Source: Emcibacter sp. (lineage in GTDB: Bacteria; Pseudomonadota; Alphaproteobacteria; Sphingomonadales; Emcibacteraceae). From it: a DNA stretch of 64,000 nt. The position numbers and the translations under genes are program-made. The notes beneath the pieces are model-generated. The model worked only from the letters and a program-made list of their open reading frames with translations. It searched no databases and was not told the DNA's origin. The stretch lies in NCBI GenBank assembly GCA_021741205.1, contig JAIOYI010000005.1, forward strand, positions 124,001 through 188,000. Reading direction: 5' to 3'. The stretch's first letter is position 1; each line of letters opens with the position of its first letter. This document shows positions 28,954 through 36,899 of the stretch, piece after piece.

Positions 28954-29301
28954 ATGACAGTGACAATTTTTCATAATCCAAAATGCAGTAAATCGCGTGA
29001 AACATTGGCCTTGATTGAAAAACAGGGCATTAAGCCAACTATTATTGAGTATTTAAAGGATATTCCGACAGCCTCTATGTTATCGGATATATTGGATAAA
29101 CTTGATATGGAACCGCGCGATCTAATGCGTAAGAAAGAGGTGGAATATAAGGAAAATAATCTGGCATTGGATCATCTCAGTCGGGAATATCTTATACAGG
29201 TTATGGTGGATTTCCCCCGATTGATTGAACGTCCCATTGTGTTATCGAACGGCAAAGCAGCCATCGGTCGCCCGCCAGAAAATGTACTTAACATTCTATA
29301 G
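28954..29301 (+). CDS. arsC: ArsC-family arsenate reductase-like protein
   Basis: Small thioredoxin-fold protein of the glutaredoxin-dependent ArsC/YfgD type. The reactive Cys is in NPKCSKSRETL at position 11 or so. The downstream Arg of true arsenate reductases may correspond to RPIVLSNGKAAIGRPP. At 115 residues the length is right. No arsenite pump or ArsR gene is nearby, so a general redox role is as likely as arsenic resistance. The 3' end overlaps convergent trxC by 6 bp. Confidence 0.85.
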   Translation: MTVTIFHNPKCSKSRETLALIEKQGIKPTIIEYLKDIPTASMLSDILDKLDMEPRDLMRKKEVEYKENNLALDHLSREYLIQVMVDFPRLIERPIVLSNGKAAIGRPPENVLNIL

Positions 29302-29730
29302 ATTGCTCTTGGCCCAACGGACAATATCGGCGGCTGCCATTGCCCCTGCCTGACGGTTTATTTCCTGACCATGTCGAAACAGAATAAGGGTTGGGATACT
29401 TCGGACAGCATATTTTGCCCCAAGGGATTGTTCATTTTCCGTATTGAGTTTTGCCAACCGAAAGTTTGGCTCTAATTGCTGGGCGGCCTTTTCAAACTCA
29501 GGCGCCATCATCTTGCAAGGCCCGCACCAAGGCGCCCAAAAATCCACCAGAAGCGGAATATCATTACGTGTGATATGTTTGTGAAAATTTTGACTTGTCA
29601 GTTCAAGAGGATGGGCATCAAATAAGGCATGATGACATTTACCACAATTAGGGTTATCGGAAAGCCTGTTTTTTGGTATGCGGTTGATGGCACCACAACT
29701 TGGGCAAACAATATGCAAAGGATCACTCAT
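29296..29730 (-). CDS. trxC: Thioredoxin 2 (zinc-ribbon thioredoxin)
   Basis: Disulfide reductase of 144 residues. An N-terminal zinc ribbon (VCPSCGAINR and NCGKCH) precedes a thioredoxin domain with the active site FWAPWCGPCKMMAPEF and the cis-Pro loop VRSIPTLILF. TrxC is induced by oxidative stress in enterobacteria; no OxyR site could be recognised here. It ends head to head with the arsC-like gene, and the ferritin-type gene lies 22 bp upstream on the same strand. Confidence 0.95.
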   Translation of the reverse strand: MSDPLHIVCPSCGAINRIPKNRLSDNPNCGKCHHALFDAHPLELTSQNFHKHITRNDIPLLVDFWAPWCGPCKMMAPEFEKAAQQLEPNFRLAKLNTENEQSLGAKYAVRSIPTLILFRHGQEINRQAGAMAAADIVRWAKSNL

Positions 29731-29752
29731 TTACTATGTCTCTCAAAAGAAA

Positions 29753-30040
29753 TTATTCATGGGCAATAGCGATCTGCGTAAAGAGATAATCTTTAAGTTC
29801 TTTGCTTAAAGTATGGTCATGGCGTCTAATCCATTCCAGAATCATGGCAGCATGTTCTTTTTCCTCATCACGGTTATGGGCAAGAATAGCCCGAAGTGCT
29901 GGATCATTACAGGCCTCAACCCGCTGATTATAAAAATCAACGGCTTCCAGTTCTTCCCTCAAGGAAACAATAGCTCTGTGCATGTCTTTTGTTTCGGGTG
30001 TGAGGTCCTGAAGGGGTTCTTGATATCCACCATTTACCAT
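29753..30040 (-). CDS. Encapsulated-ferritin-type protein (EncFtn) without loading peptide
   Basis: A 95-residue helical ferroxidase closely resembling EncFtn of Rhodospirillum rubrum, recognisable by HRAIVSLREELEAVDFYNQR and LAHNRDEEKEHAAMILEW. Glu30, Glu60 and His63 correspond to the iron-oxidising residues of the family. The ATG at 30040 has AAAGGA seven bases upstream; an in-frame codon at 30112 would precede the promoter. The protein stops right after the catalytic core. The C-terminal tail that targets EncFtn into encapsulin shells is missing, and no shell gene is present in the window. trxC follows on the same strand. Confidence 0.88.
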   Translation of the reverse strand: MVNGGYQEPLQDLTPETKDMHRAIVSLREELEAVDFYNQRVEACNDPALRAILAHNRDEEKEHAAMILEWIRRHDHTLSKELKDYLFTQIAIAHE

Positions 30041-30077
30041 TTTTTTATCCTTTAAGGTTGATTGTTTAATAACAAGC

Positions 30078-30086
30078 ATTATACCA
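30078..30086 (-). promoter_or_regulatory. Extended -10 promoter element of the EncFtn gene
   Basis: On the minus strand TGGTATAAT gives a perfect -10 with a TGn extension, about 38 bp upstream of the start codon. No good -35 is visible, which fits an extended -10 promoter. trxC is probably read from here too. Confidence 0.55.
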
Positions 30087-30142
30087 TAAATTGCTGTGAA
30101 ATAGTATCGCATAACCCGTATTTATTCTGTTTATAAAAAAAA

Positions 30143-31276
30143 TTAGTCCAGTGTGCGTCGATAACGTAGCATAGCGAGTGCGCCTGTTATGATCATAATG
30201 GCAACCAATGGCCAGATGTCAGTTATAATATCATTAATTTCAGCGCCTTTGAGCATAATTCCTCGCATAAGGCGGATAAAATGGGTGGCGGGCAGAGCCT
30301 CTCCAATAACTTGAGCCCATTTTGGCATGCCAAGAAAAGGAAACATAAACCCAGATAATAAAATTTGCGGCATCAGCAGAAAAAAGGTCATTTGCATGGC
30401 CTGCATTTGGGTGCGGGCCATGGTGGAAAAAAGAAAACCAAGGATCAAATTAACAATAATATAAATCGTAATCACGCCAATTAAAAGACCAAGCGAACCC
30501 ATAAAAGGAATATCAAACATAAATTTGGCTGCGATAAGAACGACAGTCGTTTGAACATAACCGACAAAGACATAAGGTGTTATTTTACCAAGCATCATTT
30601 CAAGCGGCTTAATGGGCATCGCTAAAAGATTTTCCATAGTGCCTCGTTCATTTTCCCTGGTGATCGCAACGGCTGTTATCATGGTCATGGTCATGGCAAG
30701 GATAATGCCGAGCAATCCAGGTACGATATTATAATGGGTGATGCCAGCGGGGTTATAGCGGCGGTGCAGCACAACATCCACAGGGGGTGACACGGGCGCC
30801 AGTGACGATAGGGAGCCAGATAAGTCACGGCGCAAACCGCTGTCAACAATCTTAGTCATGGCGTTAAGAGCACCAGAAGCCGCCGAGGGGTCTGTCGCAT
30901 CGGCGACCAGTAATATTTGCGGATGCCTACCTCGCACCAGATCACGACCAAAATTTTCTGGTATAATCAGGATGTAATTCACCGCACCCTCACGCATTAA
31001 TTTCTCGGCCACATTTTCTTGCAAAGGTCTGTGTGTTATATCCATAAAGGTTGAATTTTCAATAGCCATAATGATGGAGCGGGAAAAATTTGACTGATCC
31101 CGATCAATGACAGCGGTGGGTAAATGACGGGGGTCGGAATTGATGGCAAAACCAAACATAATAAGCTGCATGACGGGAACACCAATCATCATAGCAAATG
31201 TCATGCGATCTCGGCGCATCTGGATGAATTCTTTCTTTAATACGGCAATCATACGGGTAAAGGAAAAATGTCTCAT
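30143..31276 (-). CDS. ABC-2 type transporter permease
   Basis: Inner-membrane permease of 377 residues resembling YbhS/YhhJ. One N-terminal helix, a large periplasmic loop, and five or so C-terminal helices follow the ABC-2 layout, including ENERGTMENLLAMPIKPLEM at the coupling segment. It overlaps the ATPase gene by 4 bp. YbhFSR-type exporters have two different permeases; only one is encoded here, so it may act as a homodimer. Substrates of relatives are drugs or cations. Confidence 0.88.
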   Translation of the reverse strand: MRHFSFTRMIAVLKKEFIQMRRDRMTFAMMIGVPVMQLIMFGFAINSDPRHLPTAVIDRDQSNFSRSIIMAIENSTFMDITHRPLQENVAEKLMREGAVNYILIIPENFGRDLVRGRHPQILLVADATDPSAASGALNAMTKIVDSGLRRDLSGSLSSLAPVSPPVDVVLHRRYNPAGITHYNIVPGLLGIILAMTMTMITAVAITRENERGTMENLLAMPIKPLEMMLGKITPYVFVGYVQTTVVLIAAKFMFDIPFMGSLGLLIGVITIYIIVNLILGFLFSTMARTQMQAMQMTFFLLMPQILLSGFMFPFLGMPKWAQVIGEALPATHFIRLMRGIMLKGAEINDIITDIWPLVAIMIITGALAMLRYRRTLD

Positions 31277-32202
31277 GAGAAATTATCCTTAGCACTCGTC
31301 ATCAGATGAATGAAGGCTTCTTCGAGGCCCGCTTCTTTCTTGCTCCATTTGAGAAGAGTGTCGTTTTGCCATGGAGCAATGGCTTTTTGCAGAGCTATTT
31401 CATCTCGGCTGCTTATATGGAGCGCTGTTCCAAAACGAGCCACCTGTTCGATGGCAGGATTTTTTTTGAGGGCTCTTGCTATTTCTCTTAATTTTTTACC
31501 CTCAACCCGCCAAGTATGCAGCCCTACACGGGCGGGAATTTCTGCTGATGGCGCATCAATTAATTTTTTACCGTAAGCGATATAGGCGATGAAATCACAC
31601 TGCATGGCCTCATCCATATAATGGGTTGAGACCAATATGGTAATTCCCTGGTCGGCAAGGTCATGAATACTGTCCCAGAAATCTCGTCTGGCTTTGGGGT
31701 CAACACCTGCGGTTGGCTCATCAAGCAATAATAATTTCGGGTCATGGATCATGCAGGCTGCAAGAGCCAAGCGTTGTTTCCAACCGCCTGAAAGTGAGCC
31801 TGCTAATTGATGAGAACGAGCCTCTAGTCCAAGTCCTTCCAGAGCCTTTGATACCCGGTGGCTTCGATCAGAAATGTCATACATCTGAGCGACAAAATCA
31901 AGATTTTCCCTTATGGTCATATCCTCCCACAGGGAAAATTTTTGGGTCATATAACCTACGTTGGCTTTGATTTCATCAGATTGGGTGATCACATCAAAGC
32001 CAAGGCAAGTCCCAGAACCTGCACTTGCCTTTAGCAACCCGCAAACCATTCTAATTGTCGTGGTTTTCCCAGAACCATTGGGGCCTAAAAAGCCATAAAC
32101 GGCGCCCTTCGGTACGGCAAGATCAAAGTTATCCACGACCCTTTTATCGCCGTAAATTTTAGTCAAACCACGAACATCTATGACCAAATCAGAGTCTGTC
32201 AT
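31273..32202 (-). CDS. ABC transporter ATP-binding protein
   Basis: Energises the adjacent exporter. The 309 residues have Walker A GPNGSGKTTTIRM, signature LSGGWKQRLALA and Walker B KLLLLDEPTAGVDP, with a C-terminal extension after the nucleotide-binding domain. I chose the ATG at 32202, which overlaps the fusion-protein stop as ATGA; an in-frame codon at 32373 would run 57 residues into the upstream gene. A single ATPase domain is present, whereas YbhF-type proteins often carry two. Confidence 0.92.
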   Translation of the reverse strand: MTDSDLVIDVRGLTKIYGDKRVVDNFDLAVPKGAVYGFLGPNGSGKTTTIRMVCGLLKASAGSGTCLGFDVITQSDEIKANVGYMTQKFSLWEDMTIRENLDFVAQMYDISDRSHRVSKALEGLGLEARSHQLAGSLSGGWKQRLALAACMIHDPKLLLLDEPTAGVDPKARRDFWDSIHDLADQGITILVSTHYMDEAMQCDFIAYIAYGKKLIDAPSAEIPARVGLHTWRVEGKKLREIARALKKNPAIEQVARFGTALHISSRDEIALQKAIAPWQNDTLLKWSKKEAGLEEAFIHLMTSAKDNFS

Positions 32203-33164
32203 GGCAAAATTACGTTCACGGGTTGACCGTTCAGAAAAAATTCTGGCTGATCTGGACGGGCTTCCACAAGATAAACAAGTTTTGCCCGTTCTTTTTTGGT
32301 AAAAATTACCGGTGGAGTGAATTCCGCCTGATTGGAAATATAGGTAATTTTTCCCTTTTGACCCATTGTGCAATTATCACATTGGAAGAAAACCATGTCT
32401 CCATGGTGAATGAGGGCTAGCATGGGTTCTGGCACAAAAAATCTTATACGCATTTGATCGGGGGGCAATAGGGAAAGCACGGGTTGTGTGGGGCCTGTCA
32501 TTTCACCAACCCGCCTAAATATAGTCTCAATCCGTCCAGAAGCGGGTGCCATAATATTGCGATCTTTTAAGTCCTCTTTTGCTCGTGAAATAGCGGCGGT
32601 ATGGGTTTCGACCTCATGTTCGGCGGCAAGAATAACGTCTGAGCGGGCGGGCAGGCGAATAAGCGCAAGTCGAGACTTAGCCTCCGTCACTTGAGCTTTT
32701 GCCTTATCCATGCGGGCGCGGTCCTGATCAAGAGTTGCATGGGGTTTGATGCCACCATCAACCAAATTCTTGCTGCGGTCATAAGTTTTTTGGGCCAGTG
32801 TATATTCAGCCTCAGCCGCCTTGAGAATTTCTGTGGCGGCGTTAATTTCTTCTTTGCGGCCACCTTTCTTTAGATTTTCTAATTGTGCCTCTGCCGCGTA
32901 TTTTGCCGCAATCAGTTGGTCTAATTGTGCCTGCGCGCGGTCACGATCAACTGAAAATAATAGCGTCCCCGCATTAACCTCATCACCTTCTTCAACATTT
33001 AAGGCCGTTATGATACCCTCGGCACGGGGGGATAAACTCAAAAGGCGTCCCTCCACATAGCCTTGTAAAGGTTCATTCTGTTCAGCATCACAGGATATTA
33101 AACAGGATATCAAAATAAGCAGCGTTAAGTTAAGAAGAAATTGAGTGAATAAAGATCGGGTCAT
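32199..33164 (-). CDS. HlyD family periplasmic adaptor of the ABC exporter
   Basis: Membrane-fusion protein linking the inner-membrane exporter to an outer-membrane channel. The 321 residues contain the biotinyl-lipoyl-like halves (RAEGIITALNVEEGDEVNAG and APASGRIETIF) around a long coiled-coil rich in Ala, Glu and Lys at about 75-190. The signal peptide ends in LISC at Cys25 followed by Asp26, so it may be a lipoprotein kept in the inner membrane by the Asp+2 rule. AGAAGGA lies seven bases before the ATG. It is the first gene of the exporter operon. Confidence 0.88.
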   Translation of the reverse strand: MTRSLFTQFLLNLTLLILISCLISCDAEQNEPLQGYVEGRLLSLSPRAEGIITALNVEEGDEVNAGTLLFSVDRDRAQAQLDQLIAAKYAAEAQLENLKKGGRKEEINAATEILKAAEAEYTLAQKTYDRSKNLVDGGIKPHATLDQDRARMDKAKAQVTEAKSRLALIRLPARSDVILAAEHEVETHTAAISRAKEDLKDRNIMAPASGRIETIFRRVGEMTGPTQPVLSLLPPDQMRIRFFVPEPMLALIHHGDMVFFQCDNCTMGQKGKITYISNQAEFTPPVIFTKKERAKLVYLVEARPDQPEFFLNGQPVNVILP

Positions 33165-33440
33165 TTTTTTCCTTCTACTTTTATTTTGTTATATTCTCTA
33201 TAATATTTTTGAATTTGGGTTATTTATTTTTCTTAAGGTTAATAAATGACCAATTACCTCAAAATATGCAAGAGGAGTCTGCTAATATTAAAGTTCAAAA
33301 TTTTTTGGAGCAAGATAATGAAGTTTGAAATTCATTGTACCAGAGAAATAATTTAGGCTAGTCTAACATTATTGAATGCCCTATGCCTAGAGGGACAGAA
33401 AATAGTAAATATCTTATCGGAAATATATAGGTTTATAACA

Positions 33441-34403
33441 ATGAAGAATATCTGGTCATCAATACTGAAGCCACGCACATGGGTTTCCCATACTTTGCTG
33501 GCCATCATTACGGTTGCTTTTTTTTCGCTAGGATTTTTGGATTATATCCACCCTATTGAAGAATTTCTGGATTCTGATCGGTTTGCTTTTCAAATCGGAG
33601 AAATGCGCTTTTCCATTTATATTCTAACGAAGGCATTACTGACCGTCATCATATTATTTTGGGTGACGGGTATTGTCTCGGATTTTGGTGAGAGACATAT
33701 TAAAAATTTACATAATATCAGAATAAGCAACCGAACCCTTATGACCAAAGCTTTTCAGGTTGTGGTTTATTTTGTTTCGCTTTTGATCGTTCTTGATGTG
33801 CTGGGTATAAATTTAACAGGTCTTGCGGTATTTGGCGGTGCGGTTGGTATTGGTGTTGGTTTTGGGCTCCAGAAAATCACCTCCAATTTTATCAGTGGTA
33901 TCATTTTGCTGTTTGAAAAATCCGTTGAAGAAGGGGACTTGATCGAACTTAATGATGGTACAGTGGGCTTTATCCGTCAGACGAGCGCACGTTATACCTT
34001 GCTTGAAACATTTGAAGGTCGGGAAATTATGATTCCAAACGAGGATTTTGTGACTAATAGGGTGACAAATTGGACCTTTAGCAATACGCGTGGTCGTATT
34101 GATATTAATGTGGGGGTTTCTTATGGCACAGACCTTGATCTTGCGAGCAAACTTATTTTAGATGCGGCAACAGAACATCCCTTATGTTCGGTTGATCCTC
34201 ATCCGGATTGCTTTCTGGTGGATTTTGGCGATAGTTCGGTCAATTTTACGCTCTATTTCTGGGTCGAAAATGTGATGGAGGGACGAAAACGCCCCAGAAG
34301 TGATGTATTATTTACCATATGGCGAAAATTCAAAGAACATAATATCGAAATCCCTTTCCCACAAAGGGACGTTCATATTAAAAATCAAGAGGTCTTAAAA
34401 TGA
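33441..34403 (+). CDS. MscS family mechanosensitive channel
   Basis: Pressure-relief channel of about 320 residues with three membrane helices. The pore-lining helix is rich in Gly and Ala (LAVFGGAVGIGVGFGLQKI) and is followed by the beta domain (VEEGDLIEL, GFIRQTSARYTLLETFEGRE, IPNEDFVTNRVTNWT). I prefer the ATG at 33441 over an in-frame TTG at 33372, since the shorter form begins just before helix 1. It overlaps the next gene by 4 bp. The gap 33165-33440 holds the divergent promoters and no gene I can see. Confidence 0.92.
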   Translation: MKNIWSSILKPRTWVSHTLLAIITVAFFSLGFLDYIHPIEEFLDSDRFAFQIGEMRFSIYILTKALLTVIILFWVTGIVSDFGERHIKNLHNIRISNRTLMTKAFQVVVYFVSLLIVLDVLGINLTGLAVFGGAVGIGVGFGLQKITSNFISGIILLFEKSVEEGDLIELNDGTVGFIRQTSARYTLLETFEGREIMIPNEDFVTNRVTNWTFSNTRGRIDINVGVSYGTDLDLASKLILDAATEHPLCSVDPHPDCFLVDFGDSSVNFTLYFWVENVMEGRKRPRSDVLFTIWRKFKEHNIEIPFPQRDVHIKNQEVLK

Positions 34404-35371
34404 CGGATCATATTATATTATCCTATGAATTTGATGGCCTTGGTGGGGGCATGCCTATTGCTCATGATGCCATAAGCCAAGTGATAAAAGACGATGCCTT
34501 GGCTTGGGTGCATATGGATGTGAACCATCCTAAAACGAAAGCATGGCTCGATAAAGAAATATCTTATCTTGATCATTATGTGGTTGATGCCTTGCTTGCC
34601 GATGAAACTCGACCCCGGGTGACAGAAATAAATGACGGCGCTCTTATTATTTTGCGTGGGGTTAATTTAAATAGAAATGCGAAACCAGAAGACATGGTGT
34701 CTATTCGGCTGTGGGTTGATAAAAATCGGATCATAAGTTTGCAAAGAAGGCCTTTAAAAACAATTTCCGATTTAGAAGAAAAAATCAAGCAAGGCAAGGG
34801 GCCAAAAGATGCGGGACAATTTATCTGTATGCTGGTTTCAAGCTTATTTGAATATATGGAACCTGTTCTGTTAGAGCTTGATGAATTAACCGATACAGTA
34901 GAAGAACAGGTCATGGAAAGTGCTGATGTTGCGCTGCGAGAGAATATTGTTGATATCCGTAAGCAAGCCATCGCATTTCGACGTTATATGGCACCTCAAA
35001 AAGAGGCTATTGGCCATTTGCGTCTTGCCGATCTTGACTGGCTTAATATTAAACACAGACGTTATCTTCAGGAAAATCAGGATCGGGTCACACGCTATAT
35101 AGAGGATTTGGATGCTATCAGAGAGCGTTCTCAAATCGTAAAGGATGAGTTGACCAACATGATTGCCGATAGACTTAACAAAAATATGTATATTTTATCT
35201 GTCATCGCAGCCATATTTCTGCCCCTTGGCTTTTTTACAGGACTTCTTGGCATCAATGTAGGGGGAATTCCAGGGGCAGATGTCAGTTATGCCTTTTGGT
35301 TGTTTTGTGGCATTCTCACCAGTGTTGTTTTGTTGCAGGTGATTATTTTCAGAAAACTGAAGTGGTTTTGA
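34400..35371 (+). CDS. zntB: CorA-superfamily zinc transporter (ZntB-like)
   Basis: Divalent-cation transporter of 323 residues: a large cytoplasmic N-terminal domain with long helices and two C-terminal membrane helices. The pore signature reads GLLGINVGGIPG; the GxN followed by GGIPG is characteristic of ZntB. The ATG overlaps the mscS stop, so the channel and transporter are co-expressed. Zinc is the likely ion by family; direction of transport is debated for this group. Confidence 0.88.
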   Translation: MTDHIILSYEFDGLGGGMPIAHDAISQVIKDDALAWVHMDVNHPKTKAWLDKEISYLDHYVVDALLADETRPRVTEINDGALIILRGVNLNRNAKPEDMVSIRLWVDKNRIISLQRRPLKTISDLEEKIKQGKGPKDAGQFICMLVSSLFEYMEPVLLELDELTDTVEEQVMESADVALRENIVDIRKQAIAFRRYMAPQKEAIGHLRLADLDWLNIKHRRYLQENQDRVTRYIEDLDAIRERSQIVKDELTNMIADRLNKNMYILSVIAAIFLPLGFFTGLLGINVGGIPGADVSYAFWLFCGILTSVVLLQVIIFRKLKWF

Positions 35372-35487
35372 TTTATCCTTCAAATTCATTACGAATTGTA
35401 ATAGAATGTTGAGTTTTAGTGATTTGCTTTAAAGGCTTAATTCCTATTGTATGTTGATATATTTTGGGAACGAGGAAAAATTTTATA

Positions 35488-36198
35488 ATGATTAATAAGC
35501 ACGTAAAGTCGGTAACACAGGCCGTTGCAGACATCTCAGATGGTGCGGTTATTATGATCGGTGGTTTTGGTGAGGCGGGTAGCCCCATAGAATTGATCCA
35601 TGCTCTTATTGATCTTGGGGCGAAAAACCTGACAATCATTAACAATAATACTGGCAATGGTGAGGTGGGGCTTGCCGCATTGATCGGAACGGGCCAGGTC
35701 AAAAAAATGATTTGTTCTTACCCCAGATCAAGCCATTCAAAAGTTTTTCCAGAACTTTATAGGGCAGGGAAAATTGAGCTTGAAATTGTCCCTCAGGGAA
35801 CGTTAGCAGAGCGTATTCGGGCAGGGGGTGCTGGAATTCCGGCATTTTATACCGCAACGACCGTGGGAACCCCTCTGAGCGAGGACAAAGAAATTCGCAA
35901 TATCAAAGGGCGCGATTATGTCCTTGAATATGCCTTAAAGGCTGATTTTGCTTTGATTAAATGTGAGAAGGCAGACCTTATGGGTAATTTAACCTATAAC
36001 AAAACCGCCAGAAATTTTAATCCCATTATGTGTATGGCGGCTACAACCACCATTGTGCAGGCACATAAAATTGTTCCCACGGGCGATATTGACCCAGAAC
36101 ATGTCATCACTCCTAATATCTTTGTCAATCGTGTGGTTGAGGTATCAGATCCCCTTATCGAATCTAAACTTATTGCAGAAGGGATCAGTTATCCATGA
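35488..36198 (+). CDS. pcaI: 3-oxoacid CoA-transferase, subunit A (3-oxoadipate type)
   Basis: Alpha subunit of a class I CoA transferase that moves CoA from succinyl-CoA to a 3-oxoacid. The 236 residues show VIMIGGFGEAGSPIELI and NNNTGNGEVGLAALI. I chose ATG 35488 with GAGGA upstream; an in-frame ATG at 35464 lies outside the conserved start. It overlaps subunit B by 4 bp. The closest family is PcaI, but SCOT-type enzymes are similar, so acetoacetate is a possible substrate. Confidence 0.85.
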   Translation: MINKHVKSVTQAVADISDGAVIMIGGFGEAGSPIELIHALIDLGAKNLTIINNNTGNGEVGLAALIGTGQVKKMICSYPRSSHSKVFPELYRAGKIELEIVPQGTLAERIRAGGAGIPAFYTATTVGTPLSEDKEIRNIKGRDYVLEYALKADFALIKCEKADLMGNLTYNKTARNFNPIMCMAATTTIVQAHKIVPTGDIDPEHVITPNIFVNRVVEVSDPLIESKLIAEGISYP

Positions 36199-36857
36199 GC
36201 GATAAAGTAAAAGATATAAAAGGTTGGACCCGTGAACAGATGGCGGAACTTTGTGCGCAGGATATTCCCGATGGGTCTTATGTAAATCTTGGTATTGGGA
36301 TTCCAGAACTTGTGGCGAAATTTGTCCCCAAGGGACGTGAGTTTATCTATCATACGGAAAATGGTTTGCTGGGCATGGGACCATCCCCCAAGGCAGGACA
36401 GGAAGATCCAGAACTTATCAATGCAGGTAAGAAAGCCGTGACGGCACTATCAGGTGCCAGTTATTTCCACCATGGGGATAGTTTTGCCATGATCCGTGGC
36501 GGACATATTGATGTTTGTGTTTTAGGTGCTATGCAGGTGTCAGAGACGGGTGATCTTGCCAACTGGTCAACGGGCGAGCCAGATGCTATTCCAGCTGTTG
36601 GTGGTGCTATGGATTTGGTGGCAGGAGTTAAAACCATCTTTGTTATCACTCAACATATCACCAAGGACGGTGCGGCAAAGCTTGTTGAGAAATGTAGCTA
36701 TCCTTTAACAGGACAGAAGGTTGTCACCAGAATTTATACAGACCTTGCCATTGTTGAAGTCACACCAGAAGGTTTTCGCTTGCGCGCCCTTGCACCTGGT
36801 GTGGATTTTGACGAGGTCGCCGCAAAAACGGATGCCCCCCTATTGCCTATGATGTAA
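36195..36857 (+). CDS. pcaJ: 3-oxoacid CoA-transferase, subunit B (3-oxoadipate type)
   Basis: Beta subunit carrying the catalytic glutamate, seen in YHTENGLLGMGP. The stretch SYFHHGDSFAMIRGGHIDVC followed by LGAMQVSETGDLANWSTG resembles PcaJ more than ScoB. The length of 220 residues is normal. No other beta-ketoadipate gene is near; the downstream partner is an ALDH7 dehydrogenase 42 bp away, which suggests use in degrading lysine or another dicarboxylate-forming compound. Confidence 0.87.
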   Translation: MSDKVKDIKGWTREQMAELCAQDIPDGSYVNLGIGIPELVAKFVPKGREFIYHTENGLLGMGPSPKAGQEDPELINAGKKAVTALSGASYFHHGDSFAMIRGGHIDVCVLGAMQVSETGDLANWSTGEPDAIPAVGGAMDLVAGVKTIFVITQHITKDGAAKLVEKCSYPLTGQKVVTRIYTDLAIVEVTPEGFRLRALAPGVDFDEVAAKTDAPLLPMM

Positions 36858-36899
36858 CATAGTAAAGAAAACTAAAAATAATTATTAAGGAAATTATAG

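Noticed and set aside
30041-30112. N-terminal extension of the EncFtn protein
   Set aside because: It lies upstream of the good ribosome site and across the -10 element, so it is promoter and leader, not coding.
32203-32373. N-terminal extension of the ABC ATPase
   Set aside because: It overlaps the adaptor gene in another frame; the ATG at 32202 has the tight ATGA coupling and matches the family start.
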